A stretch of DNA of 32,287 nt from Rhizobium sp. FKY42 (lineage in GTDB: Bacteria; Pseudomonadota; Alphaproteobacteria; Rhizobiales; Rhizobiaceae), in assembly GCF_005222835.1 (NCBI RefSeq), contig NZ_STGA01000013.1, positions 1 through 32,287 of the forward strand. Direction: 5' to 3'. Of the stretch, positions 15,906-23,193 are shown one piece after another; position 1 is the stretch's first letter; each line of letters starts with the position of its first letter. A model generated the notes under the pieces. It was not told where the DNA came from and searched no databases. It saw only the letters and a list, made by a program, of their open reading frames with translations. The position numbers were made by a program, and so were the translations under genes.

Positions 15906-16306
15906 CGCTCTGAAATCGATCGAGCAGATGCGTTTGAGACCATTGACTTCAAGTATTCCATCGGTGCCGCAATGAGTAATCACCTCAATCCTTGAACGTG
16001 ATACAATATCACCTTAAAAGAAATTTATGTATAAAATCGTATAAAAACCAATTCATCTGTATAACATTCGAAAATTGCAGCCATCACAATTTATAGACCA
16101 GCCAAAACAATAGTATTATTCCATTGCTGACGGCGACATCAAAATCTAAAATTATCACATTCTGATTAATATATTTTTATTAACCATCAGATCGGTTTGT
16201 TTCATAGTTACACCTTCGTCAATGATTTTGAAAGAACCGCGCAACCATCATCAGGGACGCAAGATTTATACAACCTACTTATAATTGCACTGTGATTGGA
16301 ACCCTG
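15906..16306. other. AT-rich intergenic leader of GGDEF-EAL operon
   Basis: These 400 bp contain no credible gene and are much more AT-rich than the flanks. A perfect 15-bp palindrome-like site, GTGATACAATATCAC (15998-16012), lies about 295 bp upstream of the GGDEF-EAL start. Two direct copies of GTATAAAA follow within 30 bp. A TTAACCAT (CtrA half-site-like) occurs near 16189. The region probably holds the promoter for the downstream operon, but no clear -35/-10 pair stands out. Confidence 0.5.
15998..16012. promoter_or_regulatory. Perfect short inverted repeat (operator candidate)
   Basis: GTGATA-CAA-TATCAC has perfect 6-bp arms and a 3-base centre, a geometry typical of sites for dimeric helix-turn-helix regulators. 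It lies in the long AT-rich leader of the GGDEF-EAL operon. The regulator is unknown. Confidence 0.35.
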
Positions 16307-18493
16307 ATGCTGTCGACATTCGCAGGCCAGAAGGCCCTGAAGACGCGTTTCAATTGGCGTCGCTCCATCATCGGCAAGGTTACCTCATTCCTGCTGTTTG
16401 CTGTCGCGCTTGCCTACATCTCGGGCGCTGCGACGGGCTGGATCATGATCGAACGCAGTCAGCGAGACGAATGGCGACAGCAGGCGGGCACCAACATCCA
16501 GATCGCCAGCAGTGCAATTCGAAGCGTCTATACCTTCGTTGCCGTGGACATGACACCGTCTAGCCAGATTGTAAGGATCATCACCGACCGCATGATAGGG
16601 GACGATGCGTCGGTGCTGGATACCGGCTATGTGGCCGTAGATGTTCTCGCGCTCGCTTCTGTGCAGACCAAACAGAAGGTGTGGCTTCTCCAATTTGATG
16701 ATTCAACCAAAAGCATGGTTTCTATCACTGACAGTGACGGCGGGCCTGCCGGTTTGACGTTATCCGTTCAGGACAAAGGAGGACCTTCAGCAGATTACAC
16801 GGAGTTTTCCACTGGCTTCGCCAAAATCGGCACGGAAGAGCATTACATCGGCTATCTGCCTATCCGCTCTTCCGAGGGCAAGATACTCGGTGGCGTTGCA
16901 GCATCGGTCGGGACGACTGAATCGCTTATGGCAACTCGCAGTCTCTTTTACCGTAACTCCCTGCTCTCTTTCAGTGTCATCATGCTCGCAACCGGCGGGG
17001 CAATTGCGTTGCTCCTTCGCAGCCTTTTCAAACCCGTGCCTGTGCTAATTGAAGCCCTAAAGCGGATCGCCCGCGACGAAACCGGAAACATTACCCCGTA
17101 TCAACGACGACAGGATGAAATCGGGCAACTTGCCACGACGATCGAAACCTTGCGAGAGGCTGTGGTCGAGCGTGAACATTTGAGACAGATGCGGGAGGCA
17201 GCCAGAGAACTTGAGCATCTTGCCCATCATGACGCTCTGACGGGACTGCCAAACCGGGCGTATCTCCAAAAAGCACTGAGTAGTTTACTTGAAGAGGTCG
17301 AGGTCGGAAACAAGATCATTAACGTGATGTTGCTGGATCTTGATCGCTTCAAGCCCGTGAATGACACCTATGGGCACGCTATTGGTGACCAGGTGCTGAT
17401 ATCGACCTGCAAACGCGTTTCCACGTTGCTTGGGCCAGACGATGTATTTGCCCGCCTCGGTGGTGACGAGTTCGCGCTCATCCAAGTGGTAGCCTTGAAC
17501 GCCGAGAAGGAGGCGAAGCGGCTTGCTACACGAATTTTGGAAGCAATTTCCCGACCCTTTCAGATCAACGAACTTTCATTGTCTATCGGTGCCAGCATCG
17601 GAATTGCCAGGGCGCCATTACACGGTCGAAACTCCAATCAAATTTTGAGCAATGCGGATGTCGCTCTTTACACATCAAAGGGTGCAGGCCGCGGTTGCTT
17701 CCACATATTCGAACCAGGGATGACCATGGAAACATCACACCGCTCCACCACAGAGCTGGAGCTCATGACTGCCCTGAACGAGAACCAGTTCGAGGTACAT
17801 TATCAGCCTATCGTTGCTATCGGCGAGGGTAGAATTTCCGGCTATGAGGCGTTGGTGAGATGGAATCATCCCAAACGCGGCTTCATCACACCTGACAAGT
17901 TCATCCCTGCGGCTGAGGAAACCGGCTTTATAGTTGAGCTAGACCGGTGGGTCCTGAAGCAGGCATGCCGCCAGATGGCAGGCAAGGATGATCAGACAAC
18001 AGTCTCTGTTAACATCTCTGCCATCGGCCTGCTGAGACAGGATCTGCCAGATTTCATTCGTGCTACACTCAACGAAACCGGCCTCACGGCTGACCGTCTG
18101 GAGATAGAAATTACCGAAACCAACAAAGTCGAAGGCAAGGAGGCGATCACCATCCTGACGGCCATTCGGGCGATGGGTGTCGGCATTGCACTTGATGATT
18201 TTGGAACCGGGTTCGCATCCTTATCCTATCTGATTGATTTGCCGGTCACGCGTATAAAATTGGATCGCCGCTTCATTTCAGGTGTCGCGGAAAGTGCCCG
18301 CTGTCTCAATATCGTCCTGTCGACTGTTTCACTGGCCCGTGGACTGGACATCAGCGTGACCGCCGAAGGTGTGGAACACAAGGAACAACTGGATCTGCTC
18401 CGCGCGGCCGGTTGCGGGTCTGTCCAGGGCTATCTGCTTGGGAAGCCACAGGCCAGCTTCATGGAACAGTATCTGGGATCGAGCGCTGCCTGA
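16307..18493 (+). CDS. Membrane GGDEF-EAL c-di-GMP enzyme with HAMP
   Basis: The 728-residue inner-membrane protein has a helix near residues 20-45, a periplasmic sensor domain to about 215, a second helix near 222-245, a HAMP linker, a short coiled coil, GGDEF and EAL. The cyclase motif GGDEF (385-389) is intact. The RxxD inhibitory site five residues upstream is lost (GPDD). The EAL domain keeps its catalytic set: E514-A-L, SVNISAIG, EIEITETN, IALDDFGTG, IKLDRRF, TAEGVE and VQGYLLGKP. Both c-di-GMP synthesis and breakdown are possible. ATG 16307 has GGAA six bases upstream; GTG 16292 would add five residues. Two amino-acid-type periplasmic binding protein genes follow after 20 bp with no permease, so the sensor domain may read a loaded binding protein, as in the Vibrio cholerae MbaA-NspS pair. 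That role is inferred. Confidence 0.9.
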   Translation: MLSTFAGQKALKTRFNWRRSIIGKVTSFLLFAVALAYISGAATGWIMIERSQRDEWRQQAGTNIQIASSAIRSVYTFVAVDMTPSSQIVRIITDRMIGDDASVLDTGYVAVDVLALASVQTKQKVWLLQFDDSTKSMVSITDSDGGPAGLTLSVQDKGGPSADYTEFSTGFAKIGTEEHYIGYLPIRSSEGKILGGVAASVGTTESLMATRSLFYRNSLLSFSVIMLATGGAIALLLRSLFKPVPVLIEALKRIARDETGNITPYQRRQDEIGQLATTIETLREAVVEREHLRQMREAARELEHLAHHDALTGLPNRAYLQKALSSLLEEVEVGNKIINVMLLDLDRFKPVNDTYGHAIGDQVLISTCKRVSTLLGPDDVFARLGGDEFALIQVVALNAEKEAKRLATRILEAISRPFQINELSLSIGASIGIARAPLHGRNSNQILSNADVALYTSKGAGRGCFHIFEPGMTMETSHRSTTELELMTALNENQFEVHYQPIVAIGEGRISGYEALVRWNHPKRGFITPDKFIPAAEETGFIVELDRWVLKQACRQMAGKDDQTTVSVNISAIGLLRQDLPDFIRATLNETGLTADRLEIEITETNKVEGKEAITILTAIRAMGVGIALDDFGTGFASLSYLIDLPVTRIKLDRRFISGVAESARCLNIVLSTVSLARGLDISVTAEGVEHKEQLDLLRAAGCGSVQGYLLGKPQASFMEQYLGSSAA

Positions 18494-18513
18494 GACAAAA
18501 GGGAACGATCTTC

Positions 18514-19476
18514 ATGCCGGGACATAATACGATTGCAGCGACCGTGCGTACTATCAAGACATTCTCAAACCTATGGAGACCCGTACAAACAGTCTTGTGG
18601 CCTATGACAGTGGTGCTGCTGGCTGTAGGAGGCGTCAACGCATCGGCGGAAGAATCTTCGGATACTTTGACGAAAATCAGAAAAACCGGAACAGTCACAA
18701 TTGGACATCGCACCTCGGAACCGCCCTTCTCTTATCTCGTTGCAGGTGTAGCAACGGGTTACACGGTCGAGATCTGTCAACGAGTTGTCAAAGACATAGG
18801 GTCCAAACTTGGCATTCCCGATCTTAAGATTGAGTATGTTTCGGTGACATCGGCCACTCGCTTCGTCATGGTCAAGTCCCGCCGGATCGACATGGAATGC
18901 GCCGCCACGACGAATAATGCCGAGAGGCGTAAGATGGTCGCGTTCTCTTACCCGCACTTTGTCACGGCAACGCGTTTCGTATCGCTGAAAAGCTCCAACA
19001 TCCACACAATTGCTGACCTTGCCGGCAGGAGCATTGCTGCCACGACCGGGACCGTTAATCTCGAGCAGTTGAACGCTATCAACCGGCAGCGAATGCTGAA
19101 TATCTCCGTCCTACTGAATCGCGAAAATTCGGACTCCTTTAATATGGTCACCAATGGCAAGGCATCTGCCTTCGTCATGGACGACATCCTTCTCGCCGGT
19201 CAGATTGCAGCATCCTCCCGGCCTGATGATTACGTAATATCGCAGGAAACGTTCAGCCCGCCAGAACCCTATGGCATTTTGCTGCCCTTGGGTGATGAAG
19301 CGTTCAAAACACTCGTAAACAGCAGTCTCGAGAAGCTGTTTACCAGCAAGGATATCCAGGAGCTTTATACAAAGTGGTTCGAGCGGCCAATTCCACCGCT
19401 GGGACAGAATATGAAACTGCCGCTGTCGCCCGAATTGAAGGCGGTATTTTCTAAGCCAAAAGAGTATTTGGAGTGA
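18514..19476 (+). CDS. Periplasmic amino-acid-type binding protein 1
   Basis: The 320-residue protein is a family 3 extracellular solute-binding protein (glutamate/aspartate GltI-like). An unusually long N-region (about 30 residues) precedes the hydrophobic core WPMTVVLLAVGGVNASAEE of the signal peptide. The mature part has IGHRTSEPPFSYLV, the carboxylate-binding region with Arg in TTNNAERRKMVAFS, the hinge-2 segment TTGTVNLEQL, and SAFVMDDILL with the amino-group Asp. It lies 20 bp after the GGDEF-EAL gene, with GGGAA upstream of ATG 18514, and 4 bp before a paralogue. No permease or ATPase gene is present, so a sensory rather than transport role is suggested. Transport with distant components cannot be excluded. 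Confidence 0.85.
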   Translation: MPGHNTIAATVRTIKTFSNLWRPVQTVLWPMTVVLLAVGGVNASAEESSDTLTKIRKTGTVTIGHRTSEPPFSYLVAGVATGYTVEICQRVVKDIGSKLGIPDLKIEYVSVTSATRFVMVKSRRIDMECAATTNNAERRKMVAFSYPHFVTATRFVSLKSSNIHTIADLAGRSIAATTGTVNLEQLNAINRQRMLNISVLLNRENSDSFNMVTNGKASAFVMDDILLAGQIAASSRPDDYVISQETFSPPEPYGILLPLGDEAFKTLVNSSLEKLFTSKDIQELYTKWFERPIPPLGQNMKLPLSPELKAVFSKPKEYLE

Positions 19477-19480
19477 TTTG

Positions 19481-20377
19481 ATGCTAAATTTCTTATTAAC
19501 GGGATTCTTTTCTGCTGCGTTGTTCTTCCTTTCGCCCCTTTCAGCATTTGCTCAAACCGACCAGACCTACAAAGGATCAACAATAGAACGCATTAAAGAA
19601 ACACGGATCCTGCGAATTGGTTACGGCTTAGATCCACCATTTTCCTATAAGCAACTGGACGGTCAGATCGTGGGCTATTCTATAGATCTTTGCAGGGCGA
19701 TGGCCGAGGAAATGCGGGCCATGCTCGATCTACCGGAATTATCTGTAGAACTGGTTCAGCGCACACCGGCAAATCGTATTCAGTTGCTCAATGATGGAGG
19801 GATGGATATCGAATGCAATGCAAGCACCAACGTGGCGGATCGACGAAAGGTCGTTTTCTTTACACCGCCCCATTTCATCGCTCAGACGAGGGTCGTTTCG
19901 CTCGCGCGCAACAACATCAACGGACTTGATGATCTGAGAGGCAAGAGTGTTGCTGTCGTCCTTGGAACAGTCAATGTAAGCCAAATTTTGCAGCTGTCTC
20001 GCGAGAGAAAACTCGGTCTTGTCTCGGTAGCCGTCAACGAAGTTCGCGAGGCCTTCGAACTTGTGAAGGCCGGACGCGTCTCGGCATTCGCGATGGACGA
20101 CGTTTTGATCCGCAATCTCATAGGCCAGTCAGGAAACCCGGATGATTATGTGGTAAGCGCGGAGGCAATATCTGAACCACAACCCTACGGTTTCATGACC
20201 CGAATCAACGATCCGGAATTTGCAGAACTCGCAGCGACAGCGCTCCGCGGTGTCTTTCGTCGCCCGCAAATGCAGGAGATTTACGACCGATGGTTCATGC
20301 AGCCCTTCGAGGGCTCTCCTCAAGGCCTAAACCTTCCGATGAGCGACGAACTTAAAGCGTCTTTCGCGACACAGTGA
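19481..20377 (+). CDS. Periplasmic amino-acid-type binding protein 2
   Basis: The 298-residue protein is a paralogue of the preceding one. Shared landmarks include YGLDPPFSYKQLDGQIVGYS, DIECNASTNVADRRKVVFF, VLGTVNVSQI, SAFAMDDVLI and PDDYVVSAEAISEPQPYGF. The signal peptide ends at LSPLSAFAQ. Differences in the cleft (TTNNAERRK versus STNVADRRK; TTGTVN versus VLGTVN) suggest related but not identical ligands. ATG 19481, eight bases after GGAG, is preferred over the adjacent TTG. The pair looks like a tandem duplication in one operon with the GGDEF-EAL gene. It could signal to that protein, compete with binding protein 1, or serve an unlinked ABC transporter. Confidence 0.85.
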   Translation: MLNFLLTGFFSAALFFLSPLSAFAQTDQTYKGSTIERIKETRILRIGYGLDPPFSYKQLDGQIVGYSIDLCRAMAEEMRAMLDLPELSVELVQRTPANRIQLLNDGGMDIECNASTNVADRRKVVFFTPPHFIAQTRVVSLARNNINGLDDLRGKSVAVVLGTVNVSQILQLSRERKLGLVSVAVNEVREAFELVKAGRVSAFAMDDVLIRNLIGQSGNPDDYVVSAEAISEPQPYGFMTRINDPEFAELAATALRGVFRRPQMQEIYDRWFMQPFEGSPQGLNLPMSDELKASFATQ

Positions 20378-20382
20378 TCAGG

Positions 20383-20407
20383 TCGGCGCAGAGCCAGTCC
20401 GCGCCGA
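20383..20407. terminator. Possible bidirectional terminator hairpin
   Basis: TCGGCGC (20383-20389) pairs with GCGCCGA (20401-20407) across an 11-base loop, between the convergent binding protein 2 and minE genes. The stem is GC-rich but the U-runs on either side are weak, so efficiency is uncertain. Confidence 0.4.
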
Positions 20408-20431
20408 TACTTTCTCGACTGACACCGCCCT

Positions 20432-20692
20432 TCAGGCTGCTTCGAGCTTGGCTTCCAGCGGGATTTCCACGTCGATCTCCAGAATGGAGAACCGCTCGTC
20501 GCGATCCATCTTGACGTGAACGCGCTCGCTGTCGAGTTCGACATGCTTGGCAATGACAGCCAGAATCTCCTCGCGCAAGACAGCGACGAGATCGTTGCCA
20601 GTAGCGACGCGCTCATGCGCCAGCAGAACCTGTAATCTCTCGCGCGCCAGCGGCGCGGATCTCTGCTTATTGAAAAGCCGGAAAATATTCAT
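20432..20692 (-). CDS. minE: Cell division topological specificity factor MinE
   Basis: The 86-residue protein has the normal MinE layout: an N-terminal membrane-contacting segment ([10 protein letters not shown]), the MinD-stimulating region with [17 protein letters not shown], and the dimerising C-terminal beta-alpha-beta domain ([20 protein letters not shown] and ILEIDVEIP). It stimulates MinD ATPase and drives the pole-to-pole pattern that restricts MinC to the poles. Its ATG overlaps the minD stop by four bases. It is the last gene of minCDE. Confidence 0.95.
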   Translation of the reverse strand: MNIFRLFNKQRSAPLARERLQVLLAHERVATGNDLVAVLREEILAVIAKHVELDSERVHVKMDRDERFSILEIDVEIPLEAKLEAA

Positions 20693-21504
20693 GCAGCCCT
20701 CCGCGAGAAGATCTTGCCGAACAGACCACGCTTTTCTTCAGGCATGGTGACGGGAATGTCTTCACCGGCCAGACGGCGGGCAGCTTCGAAATAGGCCTGG
20801 GCAGGAGCAGATTTTGCATCAGCGATCGTTACCGGAGCGCCGATGTTGGAAGCCTTCAACACATCCATGCTTTCCGGAATGATGCCGAGGAGAGGGATGG
20901 AGAGAATTTCCAGCACGTCCTCGACTTTCAGCATGTCACCGCGTGCGGCGCGGTTCTGGTCAAAACGGGTCAGAAGAAGATGCTTCTCCATGCGCTCGCC
21001 CCGCTCCGCCTTGACCGTTTTAGAGTCCAGCAAACCAATGATGCGATCGGAATCACGGACCGAGGAAACCTCTGGGTTGGTGACAACCACAGCCACATCC
21101 GCATGACGCATCGCAAGCGTCGCGCCGCGCTCGATGCCCGCAGGGCTATCGCAGATGACCCAATCGAAATAGCGCTTGAGTTCGTTTATGACCCACTCGA
21201 CGCCCTCCGGCGTCAGGTTGTCCTTGTCGCGCGTCTGGGAGGCAGGCAGCAGGAACAGGTTTTCGATCCGCTTGTCGCGGATGAGTGCCTGTGTCAGCTT
21301 CGCATCGCCCTGAATGACGTTGACGAGATCGTAAACGACCCGGCGCTCGGCGCCCATGACCAGATCGAGGTTGCGCAGGCCAACATCGAAGTCCACGACG
21401 ACGACCTTTTCATTGCGCTGGGCAAGCGCTGCACCCAAAGCAGCTGTGGAGGTTGTCTTACCGACCCCGCCCTTGCCTGACGTAACGACGATTACCTTCC
21501 CCAT
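20689..21504 (-). CDS. minD: Septum site-determining ATPase MinD
   Basis: The 271-residue protein has the usual MinD length. The deviant Walker A motif is [19 protein letters not shown] near residues 9-27, switch regions include [14 protein letters not shown] and [11 protein letters not shown], and the C-terminal amphipathic membrane-targeting helix is [14 protein letters not shown]. It binds the membrane in the ATP form and recruits MinC to block FtsZ assembly. The frame extends upstream to 21639, but ATG 21504 follows AGGAGAG and starts the homology. minC ends 31 bp upstream and minE overlaps downstream. Confidence 0.96.
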   Translation of the reverse strand: MGKVIVVTSGKGGVGKTTSTAALGAALAQRNEKVVVVDFDVGLRNLDLVMGAERRVVYDLVNVIQGDAKLTQALIRDKRIENLFLLPASQTRDKDNLTPEGVEWVINELKRYFDWVICDSPAGIERGATLAMRHADVAVVVTNPEVSSVRDSDRIIGLLDSKTVKAERGERMEKHLLLTRFDQNRAARGDMLKVEDVLEILSIPLLGIIPESMDVLKASNIGAPVTIADAKSAPAQAYFEAARRLAGEDIPVTMPEEKRGLFGKIFSRRAA

Positions 21505-21535
21505 CTTTCTCTCCTGTTCATGAGCGTGGTGCAGC

Positions 21536-22300
21536 TCAATTGACTTTTCCGGCAACGATTGCATCTCCCTCGAGCCAGACCTGCACGGGTTGTCCAAGCA
21601 GATCCGTAGGCAGATCCTCAGCCATCTTGTAAATTCCATCGATCGCGATCAGTTCGGCTTCGAGTTTGCGGCAGAATATGCGCGCCTGCGAATTGCCAAC
21701 GGACCCGGCCATAGCTCGTCCACGAAGAGTGCCGTAAACATGCACCGATCCGCCCGCGATGACCTCAGCGCCAGAGGCAACGGAGCCGACGATCGTGACG
21801 TCCCCTTCCGTAAAGATGATAGATTGTCCGGACCTTACGGGCTCGTTGATCACCAGAGATTGCAAGGCAGAGCGCGGCGCCTGCAGCACAGTTGCCTGCG
21901 GCTCTGTTTGCAAATCGCCGGAATCCGAAACGGCGGGCTGAACAGCGATAGCAACCGGCTCAACGGAGGCAACATCCACATCACCGGCCGGACGCCCACC
22001 CTTCAGGACCGGCGGCATGCCGGGTGCAATCATCGAATGGCGAGCACCTTCAATACCCATGATCCTGACATTGCGCTCGGCCAGATGCGCGAGAAACTCC
22101 CCAAGCTGCTGCCGATCGATCTGCAGATCTGTGACATCGAGGACGACCGGACGACCCAGGAAGAAACCTGCGGAACGCGCTGCCAGATCATCCAGCCTCT
22201 CCAACCACTGATCAAGGGGCAGTTCAGGCGTCAGAACGACGGCGAGAAACGAGCGTCCCTTGATCCTGATCGAGCGTGAATCTGTTTGCACTTTGGTCAT
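21536..22300 (-). CDS. minC: Septum inhibitor MinC
   Basis: The 254-residue FtsZ-assembly inhibitor has an N-terminal MinC_N domain (IRIKGRSFLAVVLTPELP to about residue 110), a linker of about 50 residues, and the right-handed beta-helix MinC_C domain (VRSGQSIIFTEGDVTIVG, SVHVYGTLRGRAMAG, RIFCRKLEAELIAIDGIY) that binds MinD. ATG 22300 is chosen; a TTG four codons upstream is open but lacks support. A perfect CtrA-type box lies 42-57 bp upstream and a near match directly before the start. Rhizobial minCDE operons are typically on secondary replicons and have been reported as CtrA targets in S. meliloti. Confidence 0.93.
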   Translation of the reverse strand: MTKVQTDSRSIRIKGRSFLAVVLTPELPLDQWLERLDDLAARSAGFFLGRPVVLDVTDLQIDRQQLGEFLAHLAERNVRIMGIEGARHSMIAPGMPPVLKGGRPAGDVDVASVEPVAIAVQPAVSDSGDLQTEPQATVLQAPRSALQSLVINEPVRSGQSIIFTEGDVTIVGSVASGAEVIAGGSVHVYGTLRGRAMAGSVGNSQARIFCRKLEAELIAIDGIYKMAEDLPTDLLGQPVQVWLEGDAIVAGKVN

Positions 22301-22305
22301 CTTCG

Positions 22306-22357
22306 TTAACAAATGGTTGATTTCTGATAGCGGCTATATGGTTAACAAAGAGTTAAC
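22306..22357. promoter_or_regulatory. CtrA-type boxes upstream of minC
   Basis: TTAACAAAGAGTTAAC (22342-22357) fits the CtrA full-site consensus TTAA-N7-TTAA exactly. A second copy at 22306-22320, TTAA-N7-TTGA, has one mismatch and ends six bases from the minC start codon. The cell-cycle regulator CtrA controls division genes in alphaproteobacteria, so direct control of minCDE is a specific prediction. Confidence 0.6.
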
Positions 22358-22563
22358 GGCGGAAGTGCCAGTCTCCCGGTCCGCATCGCGAACGGATACG
22401 GGCTGCGGAGATCGGTGATTGAATTCGCTCACCTTTTTAGTCAGACGAAGCTTATGCCAAACTTGCGCCGACAGCCGATCGCTGTGCCAATCTGGCAAAC
22501 AGTCGGTCACTAATTGTTAAGATGTTGCAGCGGAAAAAATGGCCAACCCTGACGGGAAACCGA

Positions 22564-22608
22564 TCCCAAAACGAAAAAGCCTGCCGCGGGAGGAGGTGCG
22601 GCAGGCTT
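22564..22608 (-). terminator. Rho-independent terminator ending the RNA array
   Basis: The last array hairpin, GCCTGCCGC paired with GCGGCAGGC plus two flanking A:U pairs, is followed on the minus strand by TTTTTCGTTTT. It thus serves both as the last anti-SD stem-loop and as an intrinsic terminator. Confidence 0.7.
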
Positions 22609-22733
22609 TCCGAAAAGAACCGAACAACAGCATGGGAGGAGGAGTTGCTGTCGTTCCTACAAGCCAACTTTGGGAGGAGGAAGAGTTGGCCTGATATCGA
22701 AACTACGCGGGAGGAGGATGCGTTGTTTCGATA
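22564..22733 (-). ncRNA. CcsR/cuckoo-type anti-Shine-Dalgarno RNA array
   Basis: Four hairpins in 157 bp each place GGGAGGAGG (plus strand), that is CCUCCUCCC in minus-strand RNA, in the loop. The loop motifs are at 22588-22596, 22634-22642, 22672-22680 and 22709-22717. Stems are 22577-22587/22598-22608 (11 bp, perfect), 22622-22632/22646-22656 (11 pairs, one A:C on the plus strand that becomes a G:U pair on the minus strand), 22663-22669/22684-22690 (7 bp) and 22695-22708/22720-22733 (14 pairs, one mismatch). The lowest-coordinate hairpin is followed on the minus strand by TTTTTCGTTTT. The loops are complementary to Shine-Dalgarno sequences. In Rhodobacter sphaeroides, four such stress-induced RNAs (CcsR1-4) are co-transcribed behind a DUF1127 gene; here a DUF1127 gene lies just upstream on the same strand. 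Confidence 0.82.
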
Positions 22734-22768
22734 ACCAGAGATTAGCAAATCTTCCGACAAGCGGAAGC

Positions 22769-22814
22769 GCTTATGTTGCAGTGCAGCTATGCATAAATGC
22801 AATGCAGCATAAGC
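22769..22814. repeat. Long imperfect inverted repeat near DUF1127 gene
   Basis: GCTTATGTTGCA (22769-22780) pairs with TGCAGCATAAGC (22803-22814) with one mismatch that would be a U:G pair in plus-strand RNA, around a 22-base TGCA-rich loop. A second small hairpin (CTTCCG/CGGAAG, 22751-22767) abuts it. The stretch lies between the DUF1127 terminator and the anti-SD hairpins. It may be a processing or regulatory structure. Confidence 0.45.
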
Positions 22815-22825
22815 TGCAAAAGCAA

Positions 22826-22848
22826 AACGCCCGCTTGAGGCGGGCGTT
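22826..22848 (-). terminator. Terminator after DUF1127 gene
   Basis: AACGCCCGC and GCGGGCGTT form a perfect 9-bp stem with a 5-base loop, 24 bp beyond the DUF1127 stop. On the minus strand it is followed by TTGCTTTTGC. It is a convincing intrinsic terminator; read-through would be needed to reach the RNA array. Confidence 0.75.
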
Positions 22849-22871
22849 GCGACTTGCGAGGAGCTAAACGA

Positions 22872-23018
22872 TTAGCGGGATACGGAACCGCGGGCAACCG
22901 CTTCGATTTCCGAGCGGGAAATGCCCATGTCAGCCAGTTCACGGCTCGACATGCGAGCGAGTTCGTTGACAGTCTGACGGTACTTGCGCCAATTGTTGAA
23001 GGAGCGTGCTACGTTCAT
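22872..23018 (-). CDS. Small DUF1127 protein (CcaF1-like)
   Basis: The 48-residue basic protein begins MNVARSFNNWRKYRQTVNEL and carries the DUF1127 motif LARMSSRELADMGISRSEI before a short tail ending in GSVSR. It is too short for most gene callers. An AAAGGCGAAG ribosome site precedes ATG 23018. DUF1127 proteins are small, Arg-rich and abundant in alphaproteobacteria; related ones in Agrobacterium affect phosphate and carbon metabolism, and R. sphaeroides CcaF1 binds RNA and affects sRNA maturation. Its position upstream of the CCUCCUCCC hairpin array matches the CcaF1-CcsR arrangement. A TATATA at 23089-23094, about 70 bp upstream, could be a -10 element; I see no matching -35. Confidence 0.88.
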   Translation of the reverse strand: MNVARSFNNWRKYRQTVNELARMSSRELADMGISRSEIEAVARGSVSR

Positions 23019-23193
23019 TTTCTTCGCCTTTCTGAGGTCTTGGAGACGTCAGCAACTGGATCAGTTCCGGCGTCGTTTCGATGAGTTCTATATAGTCCCG
23101 TACCCGCCGAACTTGCAGAGACAAGACTTCACGCCACCCATGCGCTGAACGCATTGGTTTCTCGATCGTTAATAACAAGACGCAGGGCTGCTG

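Noticed and set aside
16180..16200. CtrA site upstream of the GGDEF-EAL gene
   Set aside because: Only a TTAACCAT half-site is present; the neighbouring TTAA is 10, not 7, bases away, so it does not form a full box.
22577..22717. GGGAGGAGG copies as strong ribosome binding sites or a CRISPR-like repeat
   Set aside because: None is followed by a credible coding start, and spacing and flanks vary while each copy sits in a stem-loop. The complement in minus-strand RNA explains them better.
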